Origin: Clostridia bacterium | GTDB lineage: Bacteria > Bacillota_A > Clostridia > Christensenellales > Aristaeellaceae | Direction: 5' to 3' | NCBI GenBank assembly: GCA_017518705.1 | Contig: JAFWUC010000056.1 | Coordinates: 3,155 to 67,154, forward strand | DNA length: 64,000 bases | Shown here: one piece after another, positions 41,320 to 50,827 of the stretch | Layout: each line of letters begins with the position of its first letter | Position numbering within the stretch: position 1 is the first letter of the stretch | Position numbers and translations under genes: made by a program | The notes under the pieces: generated by a model | Told to the model about the DNA's origin: nothing | The model's input: the letters and a program-made list of their open reading frames with translations, nothing else | The model's database searches: none

Positions 41320-42447
41320 ATGAGCGAAGAGAATTACTCCGCAGCCACCGCCATCGTGCCCGAGTTTGAGGCCGCGCTTAAGTCCATCGACGTTGAGATC
41401 GATACCAACCAGGACGCGGAAAAGCAGGAGAAAGAGCGCCGCGCCATCTACACCGCCATCCGTGACGTCGAGAAGACCGACATCAAGGAGACCGCGGACG
41501 TATTCGCCTTCGGCAGCGAGATCCAGGGCGACTTAAGCCGTTTCTCCGACACCGCGCTGTCCCGCGTAAAGGCCAAGGACCTGGGCGAAGTGGGCGACAT
41601 GATCTCCAAGCTGGTGCTCGAGCTCAAGGGCTTCACCACCGAAGAGACCAAGAAGGGCTTCTTCTCCTGGTTCAAGAAAAAGGCCAGCAAGATCCAGCTG
41701 CTCAAGACCCGCTACGAGGAAGCCACCGTTAACGTGGACGAGATCGTAAAGGCCCTGAATTCCCATAAGATCACCCTGCTCAACGACATCGTGCTGCTGG
41801 ACGAGCTGTACGACGAGAACCAGGCCTACTTCAAGACTCTGACCGTGTACATCGCCATGGGCAAGAAGAAGTTGGAAGCGTTCCGCAACGGCGAGATCGC
41901 CGAGGCCGTGGCGCTGGCGCAGCGCACCAACCTGCCCGAGGACGCCCAGGCCGCCAAGGACCTGAACGACAAGGCCGACCGCTTTGAGAAGAAACTCTAC
42001 GACCTGGAGCTCACCCGCAACATATCCATCCAGATGGCGCCCCAGATCCGCCTGATCCAGTCCTCCGACACCGTGATGGTGGAGAAGATCCAGTCCACCG
42101 TGGTGAACACCATCCCCGTGTGGAAGAGCCAGATGGTGATGGCGCTGGGCATTGAGCACAGCCAGCAGGCCATGGAGGCCCAGCAGGCGGTCACCAACCT
42201 GACCAACGAACTGCTCAAGAAGAACGCCGACGCCCTGCACATGGCCACCGTCGAGACCGCCAAGGCCGCCGAGAGGGGCATCATCGACATCGAGACCCTG
42301 AACTACACCAACCAGCAGTTGATCGACACCATGGACGAAGTGCTGAAGATCCAGACCGAGGGCAAGGAAGCCCGCCGCGCCGCCGAGGAGCAGCTCAAGA
42401 ACATCGAGAACGAGCTCAAGGCGAAGCTGCTCGAGTTCAAAGGCTGA
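41320..42447 (+). CDS. telA: Toxic anion resistance protein TelA
   Basis: This 375-residue soluble, mostly helical protein contains the TelA core. FFSWFKKKASKIQLLKTRYE lies near residue 110-130. The core also has VYIAMGKKKLEAFRNGE, RNISIQMAPQIRLIQSSDTVM and the C-terminal NNELL-type helix LTNELLKKNADALH. TelA proteins are linked to tellurite, nisin and cell-wall antibiotic tolerance. It is preceded by xpaC and followed by a LemA-like and TPM cluster. Ribosome site: GAAGGAGAGA. Confidence 0.92.
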   Translation: MSEENYSAATAIVPEFEAALKSIDVEIDTNQDAEKQEKERRAIYTAIRDVEKTDIKETADVFAFGSEIQGDLSRFSDTALSRVKAKDLGEVGDMISKLVLELKGFTTEETKKGFFSWFKKKASKIQLLKTRYEEATVNVDEIVKALNSHKITLLNDIVLLDELYDENQAYFKTLTVYIAMGKKKLEAFRNGEIAEAVALAQRTNLPEDAQAAKDLNDKADRFEKKLYDLELTRNISIQMAPQIRLIQSSDTVMVEKIQSTVVNTIPVWKSQMVMALGIEHSQQAMEAQQAVTNLTNELLKKNADALHMATVETAKAAERGIIDIETLNYTNQQLIDTMDEVLKIQTEGKEARRAAEEQLKNIENELKAKLLEFKG

Positions 42448-42549
42448 TAATACGCTTTAATGCCGCGGGGCGGGATGTTTCCCGCCCCTTGGCGGTAAGA
42501 GAACCTTTCACCGACTTGCCGCGCGCGACCGGCGCGAGAAGGATAAGAT

Positions 42550-43137
42550 ATGAGCCAGACTGCGTATCAGAAAGCTCCTCAGCAGGAGGAGACCCCTAAG
42601 GAAAAGACTGCTTTGACTGAAAACACCACCCTTGCCCGCAGAGTGTTGGCCGCGGCGATCGCTCTGTCGCTGCTGGTGATCGGGCCCATCAAACTCAGGG
42701 CTCTGAGAAACAGCGCGGTCAAGGATTTGAAATACAATTCTTCGGTCACCACCGAGTACCGTGATGACTCGGTAGGCTATTACGTGGAACGCTCCGTGGA
42801 TTCCGCCCAGCAGATACTGAACATGGTCAAGGCGGGGGGCGAGAGCGCCAAGGCGGACGAGCTGGAAAAGCTGATAAAGCAGATCCGCGACGCCGATGAG
42901 ACCGAAAAAGTCACGCTGTACGACGAACTCTACGCAAAGGCCACGGAACTGTACACCGCCTATCTGCGGGACGATTCCTCGGCCAAAAGATATATGGACA
43001 ACCTGACCAGCTACAGCAAGACCATCACCTCCAACGCCTACTGGGAGAAGGCGGACAAATTCAATTCCGCCCGCAATGACATCCCCGGCAGGCTGATGGC
43101 GCTGATCTGGGGCATAAAGGACGTGCCTTCCAAGTAA
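42550..43137 (+). CDS. LemA-like membrane-anchored protein, diverged
   Basis: This 195-residue protein has one N-terminal membrane helix (VLAAAIALSLLVIGPIK) after a polar 30-residue tail. The helical domain ends in FNSARNDIPGRLMALIWGIKD. That ending matches the closing segment of LemA proteins (aromatic-N-x5-(F/I)PG-x-L-x5-G), but the central RAEL-type motifs are weak. Membership is therefore probable rather than certain. LemA proteins often partner with TPM-domain proteins, and one lies two genes downstream. Confidence 0.65.
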   Translation: MSQTAYQKAPQQEETPKEKTALTENTTLARRVLAAAIALSLLVIGPIKLRALRNSAVKDLKYNSSVTTEYRDDSVGYYVERSVDSAQQILNMVKAGGESAKADELEKLIKQIRDADETEKVTLYDELYAKATELYTAYLRDDSSAKRYMDNLTSYSKTITSNAYWEKADKFNSARNDIPGRLMALIWGIKDVPSK

Positions 43138-43196
43138 GGCGTCCGGGCAAGGCAAAAAACAACTGACCGTTACCGAAAATGCGCGAAGGAACGTAT

Positions 43197-43694
43197 ATGG
43201 ATGATCCCGCAGACCGGGAGGAGTATAAACAGGCCGGACCCGTGAACGCGGCGGCCGCTTTGAGCCCGCAAAAGCCAGATGAAGCTCCGGAGGAACTGAC
43301 CGTTTCGGAGATAGAGACCGCGCCCGCGCCGGCACCAAAGAAAGACAAGCTGCTCAAGGCGATATATCTGGTGGGCGCCGTTGCGGTCGCGTGCCTGCTG
43401 TTTGGGCTGCTGGATCCCGCCGTCAGGGCGCTGATGATCGCGCTGTGCGCCCTTATGGGCGTTACGGCGGCGCTGCTCGCCATCGCCCGGAGCGGCCACT
43501 GGGAAGTGTTCTGGTACGGCTTCGGCCGGGTGCTGATCGTGCTTTTGCGGTGCATTTTCGAGATACTGCTGGACGTGCTGCTCCACTCCGGAAGCGGCAG
43601 CCACGGCGGGTCGTCCCGCGGTTCGGGCGGCTTCGGCGGAGCCCGGGGCGGCGGAGGCCGCACCAGTGGCGGCGGCGCGGGCAGGAGAAAATAG
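43197..43694 (+). CDS. Two-helix membrane protein with Gly-rich tail
   Basis: This 165-residue protein has an acidic N-terminal third, two adjacent hydrophobic segments (YLVGAVAVACLLFGLLDP and LMIALCALMGVTAALLAIA) and an amphipathic third segment. It closes with a Gly/Ser/Arg tail ending GGGGRTSGGGAGRRK. The following TPM protein ends with exactly the same 15 residues. The start at 43197 is preferred for GAAGGA six bases upstream. The family is not recognised; it belongs to the TPM/LemA-like neighbourhood. Confidence 0.65.
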   Translation: MDDPADREEYKQAGPVNAAAALSPQKPDEAPEELTVSEIETAPAPAPKKDKLLKAIYLVGAVAVACLLFGLLDPAVRALMIALCALMGVTAALLAIARSGHWEVFWYGFGRVLIVLLRCIFEILLDVLLHSGSGSHGGSSRGSGGFGGARGGGGRTSGGGAGRRK

Positions 43695-43762
43695 ACCTGC
43701 AGGCGCGCCAAAGCGGCGCAAACGAACGAAACACGTGTCATATGGCTAAACGGAGGTATGAA

Positions 43763-44812
43763 ATGAAAAAACTGCTGAGCGTATGTCTTGCGCTGGCGCT
43801 TCTCATGTGTTCCTGGGCGCTCGCCTCATCCCTGCTGGAAAAGAGCAAGGATTTTTACTATAATGACGCGGCGGACGTGCTGGAATACGAAGCCAAGGCG
43901 GAGATATACTTTAACAACAAAAACCTCGAAAAAGCGACCGGCAGCCAGATAGTCGTCGCCACCGTGCGCTCCACGGGCAGCCTGACCACCGACATGTACG
44001 CGGACAGGCTGTTCAACACCTGGGGCGTGGGCGACAAAAAGAGGGACAACGGCTTTCTGCTGCTGATGGTCATAGCCCGCAACCCCGACGACGGTGACTA
44101 CTGGCTTAGCCAGGGCAGCGGCACCAACGCCATAATCGATCCCGGCGAGATAGGGGACTATCTTGAAAAATACCTGGAGCCGGACTTTGCCCGGGGCAGG
44201 TATTCCGACGGCACCCGGAAGGTCTTCCGGGAAATGTTCGAGCACGTGAGGGACTATTACGGGCTGAACCTGGCATATCTCAGCTACTCGGCGATCGAGG
44301 AATCGGGCCTGCTGGGCGGCCAGGACAGCGGCTTTACCGCCCAGAGGGCAGAAAAGAAGAGCGGCGGCATAAGCTGGTTCTGGATCATAATCATCATCGT
44401 CGTGATAGTGATTATCGTTTCCAGCCTGAAAAAGAAAAAGAGGGCCGCCGCGCCCGACCGTCCCGTGATCGTGACGCCGCCCGCGCCGCCGGTGCCTCCG
44501 ATAGTGGTGGCGCCGCAGCCGCCGCGCCGCCGTCCCACGGCCTTCAGGAGCGGATATTACCACACCCCGGGCCAAACCTACGGCAGGCCGTCCTCGGGTT
44601 CCGGGATACTGGGCGGATTCCTGGGCAGCCTGGGCAGGAGCATGTCCTCCTCGTCCTCGTCCAGGAGCTCGTCTTCCCGTTCATATTCATCGCGTTCCTC
44701 TTCCTCATCTTCTTCTTACAGGAGCTCGTCTTCCTCCCGTCCGTCCTCTTTCGGTGGAGCTTCGGGCGGCGGCGGACGCACCAGCGGCGGCGGAGCGGGC
44801 CGCAGAAAGTAG
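43763..44812 (+). CDS. Secreted/membrane TPM-domain protein
   Basis: This 349-residue protein has a signal peptide (MKKLLSVCLALALLMCSWALA). The TPM domain lies at about residues 30-175 (ATGSQIVVATVRSTGS, NTWGVGDKKRDNGFLLLMV, SQGSGTNAIIDPGEIGDYL). A membrane helix follows (WFWIIIIIVVIVIIVSS), then a Pro-rich stretch and a long Ser-rich tail ending GGRTSGGGAGRRK. TPM-domain proteins act at membranes in protein quality control or photosystem repair and often sit with LemA. The start at 43763 follows CGGAGG. Confidence 0.88.
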   Translation: MKKLLSVCLALALLMCSWALASSLLEKSKDFYYNDAADVLEYEAKAEIYFNNKNLEKATGSQIVVATVRSTGSLTTDMYADRLFNTWGVGDKKRDNGFLLLMVIARNPDDGDYWLSQGSGTNAIIDPGEIGDYLEKYLEPDFARGRYSDGTRKVFREMFEHVRDYYGLNLAYLSYSAIEESGLLGGQDSGFTAQRAEKKSGGISWFWIIIIIVVIVIIVSSLKKKKRAAAPDRPVIVTPPAPPVPPIVVAPQPPRRRPTAFRSGYYHTPGQTYGRPSSGSGILGGFLGSLGRSMSSSSSSRSSSSRSYSSRSSSSSSSYRSSSSSRPSSFGGASGGGGRTSGGGAGRRK

Positions 44813-44818
44813 GCTGCA

Positions 44819-45457
44819 ATGAAGCGTGAAAGCGCATTTTTGAAGATAAAACCCGACCAGAAAAAGACGTTCGAGAACGTGATCTGGGCGGCAGCCCCGT
44901 ATATAGACGAGAAGTGCGAGGAACTGGGGCTCAATAACTGCTCCGTGTGGAGCGTGGAAGACAGGGTGTACTTCTATGCCCAGAGCGCGGGCGAAAAGGG
45001 ACTTAAGGACATAATGGACGCCTATTCCCGGGAGATCGGCCTGTATCTGGACGTGGTCGCGTACCCTGAGGACACCCGGCTGATGTACCACGACATAGGC
45101 GAGGAGAGGCAGGACAAGAGCCTTATCCGCCGCCGCGTGTTCGCCACGGTGCTCAAGGACGGCTGCGCGGACGAGTATTTCCGCAGGCACGAGGCGCTCA
45201 TTAACGCCCGGGGCGGAGACACCTTCGGCAAGGAAAGCAATTTCACCATCCGCTGCGCTCAGGACAAATACATTTTCGGCTACTGCGAGATAGTCAGGGA
45301 ACTGGACACGCCGCCCACGCTCGAGGACCAGGCGGCATCCGACGCCTGGGAGACCCGTCAGCTCGAGATAATGGACTGGCTCACCGACGACGTGGACTAC
45401 CTTACCGGGGAAAGCCATGAGAAGATGCGCTGCCTGTTCCAGCAGAGGGGATATTAA
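44819..45457 (+). CDS. Tandem L-rhamnose mutarotase-like (RhaM-fold) protein
   Basis: The 212-residue protein looks like two ferredoxin-like RhaM repeats. The second half has DEYFRRHEALI, with a His matching the catalytic-type His in the RhaM motif EYQRRHxxI, then a gap and YIFGYCEIVREL, the matching strand. The first half (PDQKKTFENVIWAAAPYI, then RVYFYAQSAGEKG) keeps the fold pattern but lacks the His. No rhamnose genes are close. It begins seven bases after the TPM gene, so it may share its transcript. The sugar-epimerase role is inferred and the substrate unknown. Confidence 0.6.
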   Translation: MKRESAFLKIKPDQKKTFENVIWAAAPYIDEKCEELGLNNCSVWSVEDRVYFYAQSAGEKGLKDIMDAYSREIGLYLDVVAYPEDTRLMYHDIGEERQDKSLIRRRVFATVLKDGCADEYFRRHEALINARGGDTFGKESNFTIRCAQDKYIFGYCEIVRELDTPPTLEDQAASDAWETRQLEIMDWLTDDVDYLTGESHEKMRCLFQQRGY

Positions 45458-45478
45458 AGCGCTGAAAAGGAGATAGGC

Positions 45479-46687
45479 ATGTCACAGGTACTGGATCTGT
45501 TCAGGAAATACATACACGTCCCTTCCGCTTCCGGCGAGGGCGGCGAAAGCAAGCCCACCACTCCCGCACAGGTAGAGATGGCGAAGGTGATCGAGCAGGA
45601 CCTGATCGCTTACGGATTTAAGGACGTATACCGCGACGGGCATGCCTACGTGTACGCCCGCGTGCCCGGAAACTGCGAAGGTCAGCCCAATATCGGGCTG
45701 ATCGCCCACCTTGACGTGGTGAGCAACGAGCCCTGCGCGCCCATGCACGAAAAGATATTCGAGAACTACGACGGCGGCGTGCTGGAGATTGGCAACGGCG
45801 AAAAACTGGGTCCCGAAGTGTTCCCCGCGATGAAAAAGTGGGCAGGCAAGACCGTCATAACCACCGACGGCACCACCATACTGGGCGCGGACGACAAGGC
45901 GGGCGTGGCTGAGATAATGGCCGCGGGCATCCGCCTGCTTAACGACCCCTCGATAAAGCACGGCGAGGTGGAGATCTGCTTCACTCCCGACGAGGAAGTG
46001 GGCGGCGGCGCGGAAGACCTGGACCTTGAGCGCTTCGGAGCCGAGTTCGCCTACACCGTGGACGGCGGCGAACTGGGCGAGATAGAAAACGAGAACTTCA
46101 ACGCTTCCTCCGCGAAGGTCAGCTTTACCGGCTTCGCCATCCATCCCGGCAGCGCGAAAAACCGCATGAAGAACGCCTGCCGCATGGCGGCGGACTTCGC
46201 TTCCCTGGTGCCCGAGTACGAAGCTCCCGAGCACACCGAGGGGCGGGAAGGCTTTTTCCACCTGGTGGGCATGAAGGGCAGCGCGGAAAACTGCATGCTG
46301 TTCTACATACTGAGGGATCACGACGCAGACAAGCTCGCCCGGAAAGAAGAGTACCTGCGCAGGACCGCCGATATGATCAACTTTAAGTACGGCGGGGACG
46401 TGTGCAAGGTGGAGATCCGCGAAAGTTACCGCAACATGATAGAGGTATTACGGGACCGTACCGACATAATGGCGCGGGCGGAAGCCGCCTTCAGGAGCGT
46501 GGGCGTGGAGCCCGTCTCCCGTCCCATCCGCGGGGGCACCGACGGCGCGAGGCTGTCCTTCCGGGGACTGCCCTGCCCCAACCTGTCCACCGGCGGCATA
46601 AACGCCCACGGCAGGCTGGAGTGCGCCTGCGTCACCGATATGGAAAAGATGGTGGACGTGCTGATCGAGATCGTAAGAGCCGGATGA
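45479..46687 (+). CDS. pepT: Peptidase T (tripeptide aminopeptidase)
   Basis: This M20B metallopeptidase of 402 residues releases N-terminal residues from tripeptides in the cytosol. The metal and catalytic motifs are visible: IAHLDVVSN, TTILGADDKAGVAEIMA, FTPDEEVGGGAEDLDLERFG and YTVDGGELG. The C-terminal part has RPIRGGTDGARLSFRGLPCPN with another metal ligand. The stop TGA overlaps the ATG of the next gene (ATGA). Confidence 0.95.
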   Translation: MSQVLDLFRKYIHVPSASGEGGESKPTTPAQVEMAKVIEQDLIAYGFKDVYRDGHAYVYARVPGNCEGQPNIGLIAHLDVVSNEPCAPMHEKIFENYDGGVLEIGNGEKLGPEVFPAMKKWAGKTVITTDGTTILGADDKAGVAEIMAAGIRLLNDPSIKHGEVEICFTPDEEVGGGAEDLDLERFGAEFAYTVDGGELGEIENENFNASSAKVSFTGFAIHPGSAKNRMKNACRMAADFASLVPEYEAPEHTEGREGFFHLVGMKGSAENCMLFYILRDHDADKLARKEEYLRRTADMINFKYGGDVCKVEIRESYRNMIEVLRDRTDIMARAEAAFRSVGVEPVSRPIRGGTDGARLSFRGLPCPNLSTGGINAHGRLECACVTDMEKMVDVLIEIVRAG

Positions 46688-47802
46688 AAAAACTGCTGGC
46701 GCTGCTGTTCTGCCTGATAAGCCTGTCAGGGCTTGCCGAAGGCACGCTTGCCGCCTGGGGCGCGCATGCGCTGTATGTTCAGGGAAGCACCCTGTGGGCA
46801 TGGGGCTCCAACCACATGGGGGAAAGCGACCCCGCGTCAAGGCAGGCGGCGGTCACCCTTCCCGTAAAGCTTATGGAAAATGCCGTAAGCGTCGCCTGCG
46901 GACGGCAGTTTTCTTTATGCCTGGACGCGGACGGCAAGGTGTGGATATGGGGAAATATCCCCATGGGTCTGCTCGATGGAGCAAGCGGGCGCGCGGAAGA
47001 GATGAAGCTCTTGGCCGAGCACGTGTCCCGGATAAGCGCCTGCGAGGAGAGCCTGACGCTGATATACGAAAGCGGGCAGGGCAGGTACTTTGTGTCCGGC
47101 ACCTGGTTCGAGCTGGGCGACTGCCTTGACGCCGCCTGCGGGGCGGATTTCGCGCTGTACCTGAATACGGACGGCGAAGCGTGGTTCATTGGAAACCCCG
47201 ACTATTTGCCTTCCGGCTCCCCGACGCCCTGCAAGCTGGCGGACGGCGCGGCGTATGCGGCCGCGGGCGGACAGACGGGCATGATTGTTTCCGAAGACGG
47301 GCGCCTGTACGTGTTCGGCGCCTCCGGAACGGAAGGCCGCTTGGGGCTGGACACGGACGAATGGATATTTTCCCCGACGCAAAACGGCGTCATAAACGCG
47401 CTTGCCGCTGCCTGCGGGCCCACCGCCGGCGGCGCGGTGACGCAGGACGGCGGGTTCTGCGTATGGGGTGCGCTGTACAGCTACTTTACCGGTTTTGACG
47501 AAAGCGGCGCTCCCGCCGTTTCCGTGGCGGACGATGTGCTCATAAATTACGGCAAAACGCCCGTCACGCTTATTGAGGGCGTAAGGGCTATCGCTTTCGG
47601 CGACGCGTTTTGGCTGGCCGAGACCGCGGACGGGCATGTCCTGTGCTGCGGGTCCAACGACTGGGGCCAGATGGGCGACGGCAGCATAACGGTATTTGAG
47701 ATATTGGAGGAAGACGACGAAGACGGCGGCACCGACTACGCCGCACAGGTCTGCGAAAACAACCAGCACGTGTTTTTCGGCGAAGTGATAATAGGGGAAT
47801 GA
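46684..47802 (+). CDS. Secreted RCC1-like repeat protein
   Basis: This 372-residue protein has a signal peptide (MKKLLALLFCLISLSGLAEG). The repeats are of the beta-propeller RCC1 type: LWAWGSNHMGES, KVWIWGNIP, LYVFGASGTEGRLG, FCVWGALYSY and VLCCGSNDWGQMGDG. The repeats are spaced irregularly and partly degenerate. RCC1-like secreted proteins are adhesins or scaffolds in many gut Bacillota, but the ligand is unknown. The start overlaps the pepT stop, so expression is probably coupled although the products work in different compartments. Confidence 0.75.
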   Translation: MKKLLALLFCLISLSGLAEGTLAAWGAHALYVQGSTLWAWGSNHMGESDPASRQAAVTLPVKLMENAVSVACGRQFSLCLDADGKVWIWGNIPMGLLDGASGRAEEMKLLAEHVSRISACEESLTLIYESGQGRYFVSGTWFELGDCLDAACGADFALYLNTDGEAWFIGNPDYLPSGSPTPCKLADGAAYAAAGGQTGMIVSEDGRLYVFGASGTEGRLGLDTDEWIFSPTQNGVINALAAACGPTAGGAVTQDGGFCVWGALYSYFTGFDESGAPAVSVADDVLINYGKTPVTLIEGVRAIAFGDAFWLAETADGHVLCCGSNDWGQMGDGSITVFEILEEDDEDGGTDYAAQVCENNQHVFFGEVIIGE

Positions 47803-47848
47803 CCCCGTTTCACACAATAACGTTATTACACAGCCAGGAGGCTTAGAA

Positions 47849-48673
47849 ATGTCTGAACAAAACTGCACCCACGACTGCTCTACCTGCGGAGCGAACTGCT
47901 CCTCCCGCGAGGGCGGTATCCCCAAGGAAAAGCTGAAGGACGGCTCTTCCGTCAAAAAGGTCATCGCCGTGGTGAGCGGCAAAGGCGGCGTAGGCAAAAG
48001 CCTGGTGACCGGACTGCTGGCAACGCTGGCCCGGCGCATGGACTATAAGACCGCCATCATGGACGCGGACGTTACCGGCCCGTCCATCCCCAAAATGTTC
48101 AAGTTCTCCAAACCCGCGGACAGCGACGAGGAGTCTCTGTTCCCCGCAGTGACCGCCACGGGCATCCGCGTGATGAGCGTGAACCTGCTGCTTGAAAACG
48201 AGACGGACCCCGTCATCTGGCGCGGCCCCGTTATCGCGGGCACCTTAAAGCAGTTCTGGACGGACGTGGTGTGGGGCGACAACGACATCATGTTCATCGA
48301 CATGCCTCCCGGAACGGGCGACGTGCCGCTGACCGTGTTCCAGAGCCTGCCCGTGGACGGCATAGTGGTGGTCACCACTCCCCAGGAGCTGGTGGGCATG
48401 GTGGTGCAGAAGGCCGTGAACATGGCGGAGATGATGAACGTGCCGATACTGGGCGTGGTGGAAAACATGAGCTACATCGCCTGCCCGGACTGCGGCAAAA
48501 AGCTGTACCCCTACGGCGAGAGCCGCTTAAGCGAGGCCGCCAAGGCTGCCGGTACGGACAACACCGCCGCGCTGCCCATTAATCCCAAGCTGGCCGCCGC
48601 CTGCGACAAGGGCATGATAGAGATGTTCGAAGGCGACTGGCTGGACAAATTCATCGCCAAGCTATTAGGATAA
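47849..48673 (+). CDS. mrp: Mrp/NBP35-type ATPase for iron-sulfur cluster handling
   Basis: This 274-residue P-loop protein has an N-terminal Cys cluster (CTHDCSTCGANC), the deviant Walker A SGKGGVGKS at residues 43-51, FIDMPPGTGDVPLT and a C-terminal ACPDCG pair. The CxxC is the cluster-bridging site of Mrp dimers. The extra N-terminal cysteines resemble the NBP35 subtype. Such proteins carry or deliver Fe-S clusters. The start follows AGGAGGC. Confidence 0.92.
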   Translation: MSEQNCTHDCSTCGANCSSREGGIPKEKLKDGSSVKKVIAVVSGKGGVGKSLVTGLLATLARRMDYKTAIMDADVTGPSIPKMFKFSKPADSDEESLFPAVTATGIRVMSVNLLLENETDPVIWRGPVIAGTLKQFWTDVVWGDNDIMFIDMPPGTGDVPLTVFQSLPVDGIVVVTTPQELVGMVVQKAVNMAEMMNVPILGVVENMSYIACPDCGKKLYPYGESRLSEAAKAAGTDNTAALPINPKLAAACDKGMIEMFEGDWLDKFIAKLLG

Positions 48674-48697
48674 AAATATAAAATCGGAGGAACAGTT

Positions 48698-49681
48698 ATG
48701 GCCAAGATCATAGGCGCTTCCCTTCCCAACATCCCCTGGCAGGACAAGCCTCAGGGCTGCAGCGACGTGCTGTGGAGGTATTCAAACAACCCCATAGTCC
48801 AGAGAAACGCCATCCCCTGCTCCAACTCCATCTTCAATTCCGCCGTGGTGCCCTTTAAGGGCGAGTTCGCGGGCGTGTTCCGCGTGGACGACAAACGCAG
48901 GGAAATGCGCATCCACTCCGCCTTCTCCAAGGACGGCTTCAACTGGAACATCGACCACGAGCCCTGGGTGCTGCTCAACGAGCGCGCCAAGGAAGTCGGT
49001 CCCTTCATTTACGGCTACGATCCCCGCTGCTGCCAGATAGACGGCGAGTACATCGTCACCTGGTGCAACTGCTATCACGGTCCCACCATCGGCGTGGCCA
49101 AGACCGAGGACTTCAGGACCTACTACCAGCTGGAGAACGCGTTCCTTCCCTTTAACCGCAACGGCGTGATGTTCCCCGAGAAGATTAACGGCAATTACGC
49201 CATGCTCTCCCGTCCCTCCGACAACGGGCACACTCCCTTCGGCGACATATTCTACTCCGAGTCTCCCGACCTGTGCTATTGGGGCAAGCACCGCCACGTG
49301 ATGAGCACCCGGGGTTCCTGGCAGTCCACCAAGGTGGGCGCGGGTCCGATCCCGATCAAGACGGACGAAGGCTGGCTGCTGTTCTACCACGGCGTGCTCA
49401 CCAGCTGCAACGGCTTCGTGTACCACTTCGGCGCGGCGCTGCTGGATCTGGACCAGCCCTGGAAGGTCATCTACCGCACCGAGCCCTACCTGCTGTCCCC
49501 CCAGATGCCCTACGAGCAGATCGGCGACGTGCCCAACGTCACCTTCCCCTGCGCGGCGCTGGCGGACGCGGACACCGGAAGGATCGCCATCTACTACGGC
49601 GGCGCGGACACGGTCATCTGCATGTGCTTCGGCCAGGTGGACGAGATCGTGGACTTCGTCAAACACAACAGCAAATTATAA
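48698..49681 (+). CDS. GH130 family beta-mannoside phosphorylase or related
   Basis: The 327-residue five-blade propeller enzyme has the GH130 segments [20 protein letters not shown] and [19 protein letters not shown] with the catalytic-type Asp. [20 protein letters not shown] and [19 protein letters not shown] follow. Members phosphorolyse beta-1,4-mannosyl-glucose or mannooligosaccharides; a few hydrolyse beta-1,2-mannosides. The phosphate-binding residues cannot be confirmed by eye. There is no signal peptide, so it acts on imported oligosaccharides. It lies between mrp and an LCP gene, not in a mannan operon. Confidence 0.88.
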   Translation: MAKIIGASLPNIPWQDKPQGCSDVLWRYSNNPIVQRNAIPCSNSIFNSAVVPFKGEFAGVFRVDDKRREMRIHSAFSKDGFNWNIDHEPWVLLNERAKEVGPFIYGYDPRCCQIDGEYIVTWCNCYHGPTIGVAKTEDFRTYYQLENAFLPFNRNGVMFPEKINGNYAMLSRPSDNGHTPFGDIFYSESPDLCYWGKHRHVMSTRGSWQSTKVGAGPIPIKTDEGWLLFYHGVLTSCNGFVYHFGAALLDLDQPWKVIYRTEPYLLSPQMPYEQIGDVPNVTFPCAALADADTGRIAIYYGGADTVICMCFGQVDEIVDFVKHNSKL

Positions 49682-49718
49682 ACAGTGAATGGGCGGGGAA
49701 GTTCCCCGCCCAAGTCAA

Positions 49719-50801
49719 ATGTATTACGACAGACCCAAGAAGCGCGGGGAAGCCAAGATTGCGGCTCCGCGAAAACCGAAAACACGGCCCAAACCGGCTA
49801 AGAAACAGGCAAAACCGGCCAAGACGACCGCGCCGAAACGGGAGAAAAAGCAGGATAAGCGGAACAGTAAGCATATCCTGCTCAGGTTCATCGCGCTGCT
49901 GCTCGTGCTGGCGCTTTTGGCGGGAGGCGGGCTGTATATCATGCCGACAAACGTTTTCGCGAGCCATACCGCTTACGGAGCCGTGCAGAAGCTGCCCTCG
50001 GGCTGCGTCCACGTGCTTTTGATCGGCCTGGACCTGGACGGCAACAACACCTCCCGCTCCGACACCATGATGATCCTGTCCATAGGCAAGGGCGGGGTGA
50101 AGCTCACCTCCCTGCAAAGGGACACCGGGGTGTACATAGAGGGGCATAACGGCTTAAGGCGCCTGAACGCCGCCTACGCCTACGGGGGCGAGGAAGGGCT
50201 GATACGCACTGTAAACGGGAATTTCGGTTTCGACCTGTCCCGCTGGGCGACGGTGGACTACGACAGCTTCCCGGAGATAATCGACTCCCTGGGCGGGGTT
50301 CGCATAAGCGGCATCAGCGACGACGAGGCGGCCGAGATCAACTCCAACATGAAGGAGCAGCTGCTCAAAAAGTACCGTGCGGGGAAAATGAGCCAGGAAG
50401 AGGTGCTCAAGACCTATTACGCCAACGAGCTGGCGTGCGGCGGGGACTATGTTTTGAGCGGCATGCAGGCGCTGGGTTACGCCCGCATAAGGAAGACCGA
50501 CAGCGATTACGGCCGCACCAACCGCCAGAGGAAGGTGGTAAGCGCCTGCGTGAGCAAGCTCAAGAGCTTTGACCCTGTCACGCTCATCCGCTTTTTCAAA
50601 GCCGTGAAGCGCAGCGTCAGGACCAATATGGGCACGCTGGAACTGCTCTCGCTGGGCGAAAAAGCGCTTTTCGCGGGCGGCATCACGCAGATGCGCCTGC
50701 CCGTGAACGGCACTTACAGGGACGACGGCGGCATGTTCTACGACGTAGACTACAATATGAACCGGGAGGCGTTCATAAGCTTCGTGTACGGGGAACGCTA
50801 A
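49719..50801 (+). CDS. LytR-CpsA-Psr (LCP) family cell-wall ligase
   Basis: LCP enzymes attach teichoic acids or capsule to peptidoglycan outside the membrane. The 360-residue protein has a basic, Lys/Pro-rich cytosolic tail and one membrane helix (LLRFIALLLVLALLAGGGLY). The LCP domain has VLLIGLDLDGNNTSRSDTMM, SLQRDTGVYI, RRLNAAYAYGG and YARIRKTDSDYGRTNRQRKV, with the Asp and Arg residues that bind the polyprenyl pyrophosphate. The start is uncertain: no good ribosome site precedes the ATG at 49719 or the in-frame ATG at 49689. A hairpin, GGGCGGGG / TCCCCGCCC, lies just upstream. Confidence 0.92.
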   Translation: MYYDRPKKRGEAKIAAPRKPKTRPKPAKKQAKPAKTTAPKREKKQDKRNSKHILLRFIALLLVLALLAGGGLYIMPTNVFASHTAYGAVQKLPSGCVHVLLIGLDLDGNNTSRSDTMMILSIGKGGVKLTSLQRDTGVYIEGHNGLRRLNAAYAYGGEEGLIRTVNGNFGFDLSRWATVDYDSFPEIIDSLGGVRISGISDDEAAEINSNMKEQLLKKYRAGKMSQEEVLKTYYANELACGGDYVLSGMQALGYARIRKTDSDYGRTNRQRKVVSACVSKLKSFDPVTLIRFFKAVKRSVRTNMGTLELLSLGEKALFAGGITQMRLPVNGTYRDDGGMFYDVDYNMNREAFISFVYGER

Positions 50802-50827
50802 TGCGTATCTGACGGGAGGTATTTGCC

